From the NCBI RefSeq assembly GCF_904849725.1, contig NC_058519.1, positions 578,206,676-578,270,675 of the forward strand: a DNA stretch of 64,000 nucleotides. The letters run 5' to 3'. The notes beneath the pieces are model-generated. The model saw only the letters and a program-made list of their open reading frames with translations. It was not told where the DNA came from and made no database searches. Position 1 is the first letter of the stretch. Each line of letters starts with the position of its first letter. A program made the position numbers and the translations under genes. Origin of the DNA: Hordeum vulgare subsp. vulgare (Eukaryota; Streptophyta; Magnoliopsida; Poales; Poaceae). Below, in pieces: positions 1-10,012 of this stretch.

Positions 1-1228
1 TTCACATGGCAAAAAATTTAACACTGTTAAGTAAATAGTTAGTTGACCGTTATGACCGGTGGGGCCCACACGACATCTTCTTCTCCTCCTTCCTTTTTTT
101 TCTGCAGGTTGCTTTAGCAACGTCGGCTAATGGTGCTTGCCGATGGTCGCGGTTCTGACGAAGGAGGCCATGGCTCCGACGGGGGAGGCGACGTAGGTGC
201 GACGGGGGAGGTGGATTCGCCCTTTGGCGAGCGGATGAGCGGCGTGAATGGAGGCCCTAGCCAGCACCGGCGGCTGCGGGCACGGGCGGAGCTCCGACCT
301 CCGACGAGCAAAAGGGCGACGCGAGCGGAGGCCCTGGCCAGCAGCGGCGGCTGCGGGCGTGGATGGAGCTCCATCCTCTAGCGAGCGACAATGCAACGTG
401 AGTAGAGGCACTGGCTAGCAGTGGTGGCTGCGGGCGCGGGCGGAGGCCGTGGGCAGCGCGGCGGTGGGCTAGCAAGGAGCCGAGCAGGGATCCGATTGCT
501 TCTTTAAAAAAAGTACAATGATTCGATTGCTTTTATTTTTTTATGGAGACCTCATTGCTTTTTATAAATATGTGGGGCCCATTCGTCATAATGTGTCAAT
601 GGTGAACCTAACAGTGAAAGTTAATGGTCAACCCGACAAGTGGGCCTAACCTTTCATAACCTCGCTTAAATTTTAATCTTTCGGTCACTTGGGTTTTTTT
701 GGAACATCCCAACAATTTTGTGGTAGTTTTTTTTGAAAATTAAAGAAGTAGTAGTTTTTTGTGGTCAACGCGTGTAATGTGATAGTTTGTTTCAATATAT
801 TTGGTGGACGACAATGGAGATACATCAGGTGGTCGAGTCGGTGATGGATGCGAGTATGCCAGTGAAAGCTTTGTTTCGACCTTGGTCGGAACCGTTGAGA
901 ACGTCGCCCATGGGCGTCGTTACCTAGCTAGAGGCATTGTGAGGCGATTCTCGGTCCTATGTGCTCCGATGGAAACCCTAGAGCCAAGCTTTCTAGATCG
1001 GATGATGGCGATGTTCCTACGTCATCACCCTTATGGGGGCATCATCTTTGTAGCCATACATTGGCTCGAGAGACAAGTGTTTGGCTTCGTTGGCAGGACA
1101 CATGTCTCCGCATGCTTCTCATGTGGTGACCAAGGTGGAGCAGCATGGCAACTATGGTATTGATGACGACGAGTCTAGGCGGTATGGTCCAGCGTGGTCT
1201 TAATGCTGGACACTGTTTCTTGGCCACT
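1..1228. other. Unclassified non-coding stretch
   Basis: I find no credible gene or recognisable transposon ends here. Short open frames exist on both strands (for example about 120 codons at 801-1163), but they show no motif and look random. The left part is GC-rich with a 77-bp tandem repeat. The rest is mixed intergenic sequence that stops where the Sirevirus LTR begins at 1229. Confidence 0.5.
251..480 (+). repeat. 77-bp imperfect tandem repeat, about 2.7 copies
   Basis: Units begin at about 251, 328 and 405, each opening with a GAGGC(C/A)CT-like start followed by a GGCTGCGGGC core. The period of 77 is not a multiple of three, so it would break any coding frame. The open frames here are by-products of the high GC content. 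Confidence 0.7.
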
Positions 1229-1251
1229 TGAAGTGCTAGTTATCGACTCGA

Positions 1252-1280
1252 GCGCGCGCGCGCGGGGGGGGGGGGGGGGG
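1252..1280 (+). repeat. (GC)n followed by a 17-base G run
   Basis: Alternating GC at 1252-1263 is followed by uninterrupted G from 1264 to 1280. In the related LTR at 60639 the same place holds only six G residues, so this is an expansion inside the LTR end. Such runs are prone to polymerase slippage and sequencing error, so the exact length is doubtful. Confidence 0.85.
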
Positions 1281-2067
1281 TATAGGCGATTTTTATGAAA
1301 AGCTTCGAAACAGTAAATGTATTCCAAGTTAAGCGGAAGCGATACAGGATCAGGTAGGGATATCTATCAAGGATCTAAGCAAAGCATGCAATACTGCAAA
1401 GACATTCAAACATATAAAGCATAGTCATCATACACACTAAGATATATCAACGATAAATTTCGGTAGTGTGAATATAAACAACAGTTGGGAATGTCTTTAG
1501 AAAATGTCTCCAAGATGATATGATCAAGCAATGGCTTCATAGTACAGTAAGTAAGAGAGCAAAAGATAGAACCGGTAGCTTGATGAAGGCACATGATTTA
1601 TTGGACCAGTTCCAGTTGCTGTGGCAACTGTACGTCTCGTTGGGGAGGCTTAGACATCGTCTTCACCTTGAACCCCTAGAGCCGAAGTCTCTCAGATCAC
1701 GCCCAATCACTCAGGTAAGTCTTTAAGGGAGACTTCCAAAACTCGTACAAACTTGGTCACCTGTCAATCCACAATGGCTCTTGGATTGATCTAGACCATG
1801 GTCGCCCAACAATCCATAATCACTCTTGGATGCACTAGACCACGACGACTAACCGTTTGTAAGATCACAATCTTCAAGTGTAACAAGTCTTCACTTCTCT
1901 TAGAAAAAAATGACTTTGGTAATGCTCAAACAGTGTGGCTCTAGGTGTTTGGGTTTATCCTCGTAGGATAGTTCTCTCTCTCAATGTCTTTGAGGTGGGT
2001 TTCTCCAAAACGATAACGACCGTATCTAACTTTGAGCAGCCACCAACTTATGGTGGTGGGGGTGGAC

Positions 2068-2076
2068 TATTTATAG
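2068..2076 (-). promoter_or_regulatory. TATA box of the truncated Sirevirus LTR
   Basis: On the minus strand this reads CTATAAATA in a GGCTATAAATAG-like setting, the same position and context as in the LTR at 60639-62052. It is the likely core promoter of the dead LTR. Confidence 0.5.
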
Positions 2077-2301
2077 CCAACACGCAACCCTACATGATAT
2101 GACCGAAATGACCCTCGGTCAATGGCCAACCGACATGTGTTCCAATGGTCGGATTTCAAAGACACACGCAATAACATTACTTTGGCTACAAGCAATGCTG
2201 ACTCAGCCAACTTTGGAAGAGATTTTCTCTCATTGTCTTCGTTCCAAGACATAGGTAATTGTGGGTTGAGCATTACATCAACATCTCACTTCGATCACAT
2301 C

Positions 2302-4078
2302 GACCTATCATGGTGATGTCCATCTACAAGAGGAGATTTGGATCTACGTACCCTTGTAGATCACACAACAGGAAGCGTTAAGAAATGCAGTTGATGTAGT
2401 GGAACGTCTTCACGTCCCTCGAACCGCCCCATGAACCGTCCCACGAACCGTCCCACGATCCGTCCCACGATCTGTTCCGATCTAGTGCCGAACGGACGGC
2501 ACCTCCGCGTTCAGCACACGTACAGCTCGACGATGATCTCGGCCTTCTTGATCTAGCAAGCAAGACGGAGAAGTAGATGAGTTCTCCAGCAGCGTGACGG
2601 CGCTCCGGTGGTGGTGATGATCTACTCGTGCACGGCTCCGCCCGAGCTCCGCAGAAATCCGATCTACAGGTGGAACTATGTGGTCTAGGGTTGAGTTGCA
2701 CGTGGCAAAAGTTGTCTCAAATCAGCCCTAAAATACCACTATATATAGGAGGGAGGGGGAGGGGCTTGCCTTGAGGGCCAAGCCCTCAAGGGTGCGTCGG
2801 CGCTAGGAGGAGGAGGACTCCTCCAATTCGGTTTGGGGAAGGAGGAGTCCTCCTCTTCCTTCCCACCTCCCCTTTTTCCTTTTTCCTTTTATTTTCTTTT
2901 GGTATTTCTTTAAGTGGCGCCATGGCCCCTTGAACTGACTCCACCAGCCCACTAGGGACTTGTGGCACCACCCTATGGCCTTGGGATCACTCCCGGGTGG
3001 GTGGGCCTCTCTCGGTGAACTTCGGAACCCATTCGTCACTCCCGGTACACTGCCGGAATTGTCCGAAACTTTCCGGTAACCAAATGAAACCATCCTATAT
3101 ACCACCCTTCGTTTTCGGACCATTCCGGAAACCCTCGTGACGTCCGTGATCTCATCTGGGACTCCGAACAACATTCGGTAACCACACATATAACTCAACT
3201 ATACTCAAACATCATCGAACCTTAAGTGTGTAGACCCTGCGGATTCGAGAACTATGTAGACATGCCCCGGGACACTCCTCGGTCAATATCCAATAGCGGG
3301 ACCTAGATGCCCATATTGGATCCTACATATTCTTCGAAGATCTTATCGGTTGAACCTCAGTGTCAAGGATTCATATAATCTCGTATGTCATTCCCTTTGT
3401 CCTTCGGTATGTTACTTGCCCGAGATTCGATCGTCGGTATCCGCATACCTATTTCAATCTCGTTATCGGCAAGTCTCTTTACTCATTCCACAATACAAGA
3501 TCCCGTGACTTACACTTAGTCACACTGCTTGCAAGGCTTGTGTGTGATGTTGTATTACCGAGTGGGCCCCGAGATACCTCTCCGTCACACGGAGTGACAA
3601 ATCCCAGTCTTGATCCATACTAACTCAACGGAAACCTTCAGAGATACCTGTAGAACACCTTTATAGTCACCCAGTTACGTTGTGACATTTGATGCACCCA
3701 AGGTATTCCTCCGGTATCAGTGAGTTATATGATCTCATGGTCATAGGAACAAATACTTGACACACAGACAATAGCAATAAAACGACACGATCAATATGCT
3801 ACGTTCATAGTTTGGGTCTAGTCCATCACATGATTCTCCTAATGATGTGATCCAGTTATCAAGTGACAATACTTGCACATAGCCAGAAAACCTTGACTAT
3901 CCTTGATCAACTGACTAGCCAACCAGAGGCTTGCTAGGGACATTGTTTTGTCTATGTATCCACACATGTATCTATGTTTTCATTCAATACAATTATAGCA
4001 TGGATAATAAACGATTATCTTTAAACAGTAAATATAATAATAACTATTTATCATTGCCTCCAGGGCATATTTCCAACA
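2302..4078 (-). mobile_element. 3' LTR of an Angela/BARE-type copia element, end truncated
   Basis: Read on the minus strand it opens at 4078 with TGTTGGAAATATGCCC, the well-known start of the BARE/WIS/Angela LTR. It follows that LTR for about 1.78 kb, including the segment around TGTGATCTACAAGGGTACG near the far end. The last few tens of bases, which should end in CA, are missing: the match stops at about 2302, where the Sirevirus LTR piece begins. A short tandem repeat lies at 2421-2480. The element's 5' LTR is not in the window, so it cannot be dated from an LTR pair. Confidence 0.85.
2421..2480 (-). repeat. 12-bp tandem repeat within the Angela-type LTR
   Basis: Units starting GAACCG or GATCCG occur at 2421, 2433, 2445, 2457 and 2469, a period of 12. 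Translated on the minus strand they give a four-residue repeat (S-W-D-G), but the LTR is non-coding and this has no protein meaning. Confidence 0.85.
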
Positions 4079-4091
4079 GTCTCCCACTTGC
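4079..4091 (-). promoter_or_regulatory. Polypurine tract of the Angela-type element
   Basis: On the minus strand GCAAGTGGGAGAC lies directly against the start of the 3' LTR at 4078. This is the expected position and composition of the primer for plus-strand DNA synthesis. Confidence 0.8.
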
Positions 4092-4130
4092 ACTAGAGTC
4101 AATAATCTAGTCCTCACATCGCCATGCGAT

Positions 4131-5933
4131 TTACATTGTACTTACACCCATACAGTTTTGGTGTTGATCATGTTTTGCCCATGGAAGATGTTTAGTCAGC
4201 GGGTCTGCTACATTCAGATCCGTGTGCACTTTGCAAATATTCACGTCCTCTCCTTCGACGTAGTCACGGATGAGGTTGAAGCGTCGTTTGATGTGTCTGA
4301 TCTTCTTGTGAAACCTTGGTTCCTTTGCTAAGGCAATGGCACCAGTGTTGTCACATAACAGAGTTATTGGATTTAGTGCGCTCGGCACAACTCCAAGACC
4401 TGTCATGAACTGCTTTTTCCAGACACCCTCCTTTGCTGCCTCCGAGGCAGCCATGTACTCCGCTTCACATGTAGAATCTGCTACGACACTTTGCTTGGAA
4501 CTGCACCAGCTTACCGCAGCCCCATTAAGAATAAATACGTATCTGGTTTGCGACTTAGAGTCATCCGGATCGGTGTCAAAACTTGCATCGACGTAAAATT
4601 TTACGATGAGCTCTTTGTCACCTCCATGAACGAGAAACATTTCCTTAGTCCTTTTCAGGTACTTCAGAATATTCTTGACCGCCGTCCAGTGATCCACTCC
4701 TGGATTACTCTGAAACCTGCCTGCCATACTTATGGCCAAGCCGACGTCTGGTCTAGTGCACAGCATTGCATACATGATAGAACCTACGGCTGAAGCATAA
4801 GGGACGGAACTCATTTGTTCTCTATCTTCCGCAATTGCTGGGCACTGAGTCTTACTCAATTTAATACCTTGTAATACTGGCAAGAACCCTTTCTTGGACT
4901 GCTCCATTTTGAACTTCTTCAAAACTTTATCAAGGTATGTGCTTTGTGAAAGTCCTATCAGGCGTCTCGATCTATCCCTATAGATCTTAATGCCTAGAAT
5001 GTAAGCAGCTTCTCCTAAGTCCTTCATAGAGAAACTTTTATTCAAGTAATCCTTTATGCTCTCCAAAAGCTCCACGTTGTTTCCAATCAACAATATGTCA
5101 TCCACATATAATATTAGAAATGCCACAGAGCTCCCACTCATTTTCTTGTAAATACAAGATTCTCCAACCACTTGTATAAACCCAAATGCTTTGATCACTT
5201 CATCAAAGCGCTTATTCCAATCCGAGATGCTTGCACCAGTCCATAAATGGATCGCTGGAGCTTGCACATTTTGTTAGCATTCTTTGGATCGACAAACCTT
5301 CGGGTTGCATCATATACAACCCTTCCTTAAGAAAACCGTTAAGGAACGCCGTTTTGACATCCATCTGCCAGATTTCATAATCGAAAAATGCAACTATTGC
5401 TAACATGATTCAGACGGACTTAAGCATCGCTACCGGTGAGAACGTCTCATCGTAGTCAACTCCTTGAACTTGTGAAAAACCCTTTGCCACAAGTCGAGCT
5501 TTATAAACAGTCACATTACCGTCCGCGTCCGTCTTCTTATTAAAGATCCATTTGTTCTGAATAGCCTTGCGGCCTTCAGGTAGTACTTCCAAAGTCCACA
5601 CTTTGTTCTCGTACGTGGATCCTATCTCGGACTTCATGGACTCCAGCCATTTGTTGGAATCCGGGCCCACCATTGCTTCTTCATAATTCGCAGGTTCATT
5701 GTTGTCTAACAACATAATTGATAAGACAGGATTACGTACCACTCAGGAGCAGTACGTGATCTTGTCGACCTGCGAGGTCTGATAGGAACTTGATCCGAAG
5801 TTTCATGATCATCATCGTTAACTTCATACTCAACCGGCGTCGCAACGACAGGGGTTTCCCCTTGCCCTGCGCCACCATCTAGAGGGATTAGAGGTTTGAC
5901 AACCTCTTCAAGTTCTATCTTCCTCCCACTCAA
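4131..5933 (-). pseudogene. Copia reverse transcriptase and RNase H, broken (Angela type)
   Basis: This is the C-terminal half of the copia polyprotein: reverse transcriptase, which copies the element's RNA, followed by RNase H, which degrades the RNA strand. The longest intact stretch, 5267-4131, holds the catalytic Y-V-D-D box and the Q-S-V-V-A-D-S-T-C-E-A-E-Y RNase H motif. Upstream frames hold the variable linker (5933-5706) and the RT entry region (5742-5410). The frame is broken several times. A TGA at 5410-5412 replaces an expected CGA arginine codon before I-M-L-A-I, consistent with CpG decay. There is also a frameshift around 5270-5290. It cannot make a working protein. Its order and strand match the integrase part at 5930-7187 and the gag at 19020-19883. 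Confidence 0.9.
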
Positions 5934-7187
5934 TTCTTTCGGGAGAAACTCCTAAAAAAAGCTCCATTTTTAGCAACAAACACTTTGCCCTCGGATTTGA
6001 GATAGAAGGTATACCCAACTGTCTGTTTTGGGTAACCTATGAAGACACACTTTTCCGCTTTGGGTTCCAGCTTTTGAGGCTGAAGCATTTTGACATAAGC
6101 ATCACATCCCCAAACTTTAAGAAATGACAATTTTGGTAATTTGCCATACCACAGTTCGTATGGTGTCGTCTCGGATTTTTTTGGTGCCCTATTTAAAGTG
6201 AATGCAGCTATCTCTAATGCATAACCCCAAAACGATAATGGCAAATCGGTAAGAGACATCATAGATCGCACCATCTCAAATAAAGTATGATTACGACGTT
6301 TGGACAGACCATTACGCTGTGGTGTTCCAGGCGGTGTCAACTGTGAAACAATTCCACATTGTCTTAAGTGAGCACCAAACTTGAAACTCAAATATTCACT
6401 CCCACGATCTGACCGTAGGAACTTGATCTTCTTGTTACGATGATTTTCAACTTCACTCTGAAATTGCTTGAACTTCTCAAACATTTCAGACCTGTGCTTC
6501 ATCAAGTGGACATAACCATATCTACTCAAATCGCCAGTGAAGGTGAGAAAATAACGATATCCGCCCGCGCCTCCACACTCATCGGACCGCACACATCGGT
6601 ATGTATGATTTCCAACAAGTCACTTGCACGCTCCATTGTTCCGGAGAATGGAGTCTTAGTCATCTTGCCCATGAGGCATGGTTCGCACGTGTCAAGTGAA
6701 TCAAAGTCAAGTGACTCCAAAAGTCCATCGGAATGGAGTTTCTTCATGCGCTTTACACCAATATGACCTAAGCGGCAGTGCCATAAAAACATGGCGCTAT
6801 CATTGTTAACTCTAACTCTTTTGGTCTCAGTGCTATGTATATGTGTATCATCGCTATCAAGATTCAATATGAACAATCCTCTCACATTGGGTGCATGACC
6901 ATAAAAGATATTACTCATAGAAATAGAACAACCATTATTCTCTGACTTAAACGAGTAACCGTCTCGCAATAAACAAGATCCAAATATAATGTTCATGCTT
7001 AACTCATGTACTAAATAACAATGATTTAAGTTCATAACTAATCCTGATAGTAACTGAAGTGAAACTGTACCGACGGCGATTGCATCAACTTTGGAACCAT
7101 TTCCCACGTGCATAGTCACTTCATCCTTCGCCAGCCTTCGCTTATTCCGTAGTTCCTGTTTCGAGTTGCAAATATGAGCAACATAAC
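5930..7187 (-). pseudogene. Copia protease remainder, GAG-pre-integrase and integrase, broken
   Basis: Reading down from 7187, the first part completes the aspartic protease cut by the Tat insertion. It is followed by the zinc-binding GAG-pre-integrase segment (H-C-R-L-G-H-I-G, then C-E-P-C) and the integrase core (6592-5930). Integrase pastes the element's DNA copy into the host chromosome. The first two catalytic aspartates are visible (H-T-D-V-C and S-D-R-G-S-E-Y). The third catalytic residue, normally glutamate in S-E-R-R-N, is lysine here: codon AAA on the minus strand at 6301-6299. The frame shifts near 6530-6590. Both the frameshift and the residue loss make it inactive. Confidence 0.88.
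7183..7187. repeat. Left TSD (ATAAC) of the Tat gypsy element
   Basis: ATAAC lies immediately before the LTR start TGATGG at 7188 and is repeated at 18953-18957 after the right LTR end. Five bases is the usual size for gypsy integrases. Confidence 0.95.
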
Positions 7188-7743
7188 TGATGGGGTCATA
7201 GTCCTAGGGTAGGGTCATAGGCCTGCCATACAGGTCCTACCCAAGGACTACCCCACACAAAGGACAGGGCCCTAAGTCTGCCCCGACTGAATTAAGGAGT
7301 CCCCATCATCGAGTCGGTAACAGGTCCTCAATCATCCAGTCGGAGACTAGCATTCGGAGGATACCAAGCTAACCGACTGACTACACTCGGTACATCGTAA
7401 CCTCTGTGAAGGGAAACGGTCGTACGTTTCCGGGTGCATTTATTAGCATTTAGAGCACACGTTACCTGTAACGTACGCATTCAATCCCCACTACTCCACC
7501 CCTGTACCGGAACCGTTGTGGAGGGCAGCGCACTCTATATAAGCCGCCCTCCCCCAGTGATAGAGGGGTTAGCAAATCATTGTATTCCATATTACACTCG
7601 ACAACAAGCTCCGAGAGCACTGAGACGTAGGGCTGTTACCTCCACCGCAGAGGGGCCTGAACTCATACAACCTCGCTGTAGCTAGGACTCTGCCCATCTC
7701 ATTCGTACCCTACACATCTACTGTCAGGCTTATACCCACGACA
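7188..7743 (+). mobile_element. 5' LTR of the Tat element
   Basis: The 556-bp LTR runs from TGATGG to ACGACA. It contains a TATA box at 7536-7543 that should start the genomic transcript. Several CCGACTG/CAGTCGG copies and one CACTCGG copy occur within it. Confidence 0.95.
7536..7543 (+). promoter_or_regulatory. TATA box of the Tat 5' LTR
   Basis: TATATAAG sits in a GCACTCTATATAAGCCGCC setting, a strong plant core-promoter match. The same box is repeated in the 3' LTR about 11.2 kb to the right. Confidence 0.75.
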
Positions 7744-7762
7744 GTTGGCGCCCACCTTGGGG
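7744..7762 (+). promoter_or_regulatory. Primer binding site region of the Tat element
   Basis: Immediately after the LTR end, TTGGCGCCCACC begins a run ending in TTGGGGC, as expected for a tRNA 3' end pairing site (TGGCGCC core). I cannot name the tRNA with confidence. A match against grass tRNA 3' ends would settle it. Confidence 0.65.
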
Positions 7763-7834
7763 CAGGCGTCTAAGCGACTTCCGGCGAGTTTGCGACTACT
7801 TCCTTTCGTCACGTTGACCGGTGGAGATTCGAGC

Positions 7835-10012
7835 ATGGGTCACCAGATCTTCTTCGGCGCTCTCTCCTTCACCGTCGACGATTCGGCGTGGCTTCGGGAG
7901 GCACCTCTCGACGTCGAGGCGCTTCCCCGTCGCGGGGCCACGCACTTTCGTTCCGGCGCCCGCGGCGTTCTTCTTCTCCAACAATCGGCTCCGTTGCCGA
8001 CCTGCAGCTCCGTCATGCGCCGCAACAAGCGGTCCCGCCGTCCGCATCTCCAACGTTGGGTGCAGCATGCCCGAGCGCGTCAGATCGCGTCTTCTCAAGT
8101 GGCAGTTGTGATTCACGAAGATCGTCGCCGCTCACGCACCCCTCCGCGGGGTGGGCCCTATGGGTCCCGACATCATGATGATCGGCGTTCAGTCGGCGAC
8201 ACTTACGACCCAAGACCCGACGCAAGAGGATGTATCGCCCAGCGAAGAGTCGACAGGGGTCGAGCCCACCGTGATGGTCACGATATGGACCGTCCGAGTG
8301 GAAGCAGGGCCATCGTGTCCGGTCCCGAGTGTTTTAGTCGAGCCATCCGCTCGGCTGACATCCCGCCCAACTTCCGATTGGCAGCGGGAATAAGTAAGTC
8401 TACAGGAGAGTCCAAGCCGGAAACATGGCTGGATGACTACCGAGTGGCAGTCCAGATCGGAGGAGGGGACGGCCATGTCGCTATGAAGCACCTCCCTCTG
8501 ATGCTCGACGGCTCGGCACGAGCGTGGCTGAACCAGTTGGCCCCCTCGAGCATTTACAGTTGGGCGGATCTGGCCCGAGTGTTCATCAGGACATTCGAAG
8601 GGACATGCAAACGCCCTGCAGGCCTTGTGGAGCTCCAGCACTGTGTCCAGAAGCCGAATGAGCCCCTGCGCGACTTCATCCAGCGTTGGACAACTCTCTA
8701 CCACACGGTGGAGAACGTCACCGAGCATCAAGCAGTCTGCGCCTTCAAGGCAGGCGTACGGTACAGAGAGCTGTACCTAAAGTTCGGTCGAACAGGTGAC
8801 ATCTCCATGAGTAAGATGATGGAGATAGTGGCTCGCTATGCAAATGGCGAAGAAGAGGACCGCATCCGGAGCGGCAAGCACAAGACAGTCGGCAATGTTG
8901 ACGGAGGTAACACTCGGAAGCAGAAACAGAAAGCTCCGCCGACATCGCAAGCAGAAGCTGCAGCCGTGACCAATGCCAAGTTCAAGGGCAAAGGGAAGGC
9001 GCAGTTTATCCCCAAGAAGAAGCCGTTCAACAATCCCATCCTGGACCAGCCTTGTCCAGTTCACACGAAGATGGGCGAAGAAGGCAACCCCATATACGCG
9101 AAGCATACCACTCGACAGTGTCGTCTCCTGATCCAGGGGTTCAGCGAGGGACAACCGAGTGAGAAGGATCCTGAACAAGATGAGGAGGATAAGGAGGATC
9201 CGTTCCCCCAAGTCCATGCAACCCTCATGATTTTTGCTGACATCGAAAGCAAGAGTCGACTGAAACTGGTGAACAGAGAGGTTAACATGGCCACTCCAAC
9301 CAGTCCCAAGTTCCTGAAATGGTCTCAGACTGCGATCACTTTCGACCAGTCGGATCATCCCGCACATGTACCCACTCCGGGGAGACAGGCTCTGGTCGTC
9401 GACCCGGTGGTGGAAGGAGTCAGACTGCGCAAAGGCCTCATGGATGGCGGCAGCGGCTTGAACATCATGTACGCTGACACACTCAAGGGGATGGGCATTC
9501 CGATGTCCAAACTCAGCGAGAGCAGCATGCAGTTTCACGGAGTCGTCCCTGGACGGAAGGCCAAGTCACTCGGCCAGATCGCGTTGGACGTCGTTTTCGG
9601 CTCTGACAAGAACTTCCGCAAGGAGAAGCTGACATTCGAAGTGGTAGACTTCGAGAGTGCTTACCACGCAATCCTGGGCCGCCCGGCGTATGCTCGTTTC
9701 ATGGCCCGTCCGTGTTATGTTTACTTGAAGCTGAAGATGCCAGGCCCGAAAGGCGTGATCACCATCACGGGCAATCGTCAACGAGCCGAAGAGTGTCTGC
9801 AGCAGGGATCAAGAATCGCCGATCAGCAGATGGCTGTTCTCGAGCTCGACGAGTACAAGAAGACAATCGACCCCGCCGACTTGATGCGCTCAAAGAAACC
9901 AGCTTCTGAGTCCGCATTCCAGTCGGCGGGAGAGACGAAGAAGGTCAGCATGCACCCGACGGACGACTCTGCTGCCCCGACGAACATCTCCACCACCCTC
10001 GATCCTAAATAG
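7835..10012 (+). CDS. gag-pro: Tat gag and aspartic protease
   Basis: Gag packages the element RNA into cytoplasmic particles, and the protease cuts the polyprotein. The frame is open from 7745, but the first ATG, at 7835, is the likely start, giving about 725 codons. The N-terminal third is arginine-rich and poorly conserved. The retrotransposon-gag core (W-L-N-Q-L, then F-I-R-T-F-E-G, L-R-D-F-I-Q-R-W) lies at about 8500-8700. A cysteine/histidine cluster (C-P-V-H ... H-T-T-R-Q-C) at about residues 408-430 stands where Tat Gags have a zinc-knuckle-like motif. The protease active site D-G-G-S lies near residue 537 (9443). The frame closes with UAG at 10010-10012 and pol continues in the same frame. 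In related elements gag and pol form one frame, so the stop is probably a mutation, though programmed readthrough cannot be excluded. Confidence 0.9.
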   Translation: MGHQIFFGALSFTVDDSAWLREAPLDVEALPRRGATHFRSGARGVLLLQQSAPLPTCSSVMRRNKRSRRPHLQRWVQHARARQIASSQVAVVIHEDRRRSRTPPRGGPYGSRHHDDRRSVGDTYDPRPDARGCIAQRRVDRGRAHRDGHDMDRPSGSRAIVSGPECFSRAIRSADIPPNFRLAAGISKSTGESKPETWLDDYRVAVQIGGGDGHVAMKHLPLMLDGSARAWLNQLAPSSIYSWADLARVFIRTFEGTCKRPAGLVELQHCVQKPNEPLRDFIQRWTTLYHTVENVTEHQAVCAFKAGVRYRELYLKFGRTGDISMSKMMEIVARYANGEEEDRIRSGKHKTVGNVDGGNTRKQKQKAPPTSQAEAAAVTNAKFKGKGKAQFIPKKKPFNNPILDQPCPVHTKMGEEGNPIYAKHTTRQCRLLIQGFSEGQPSEKDPEQDEEDKEDPFPQVHATLMIFADIESKSRLKLVNREVNMATPTSPKFLKWSQTAITFDQSDHPAHVPTPGRQALVVDPVVEGVRLRKGLMDGGSGLNIMYADTLKGMGIPMSKLSESSMQFHGVVPGRKAKSLGQIALDVVFGSDKNFRKEKLTFEVVDFESAYHAILGRPAYARFMARPCYVYLKLKMPGPKGVITITGNRQRAEECLQQGSRIADQQMAVLELDEYKKTIDPADLMRSKKPASESAFQSAGETKKVSMHPTDDSAAPTNISTTLDPK

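Larger units (their letters stand above)
1229..2301 (-). mobile_element. Truncated Sirevirus (Maximus-like) copia LTR
   Basis: On the plus strand the piece opens with TGAAGTGC, then ATCGACTCGAG, a G-run and ATAGGCGATT. This matches the end of the second Sirevirus LTR at 60639 (TGAAAGTGCG, ATCGACTAGAGGGG, GAATAGG). Further matches include the region around GTAAGTCTT...GACTTCCAAAAC and a TATTTATAGCC box. It reads on the minus strand. Its first few hundred bases are missing: near 2301 it runs directly into a truncated Angela-type LTR, so the junction is a deletion and not an insertion boundary. Confidence 0.7.

Noticed and set aside
801..1163. Possible 120-codon gene
   Set aside because: No recognisable motif, no promoter or splice context, and the sequence looks like ordinary intergenic DNA.
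8189..9538. Long minus-strand frames of 180 and 253 codons opposite Tat gag
   Set aside because: They lie exactly opposite the conserved gag-protease frame, have no motif, and follow from its GC-rich codons.
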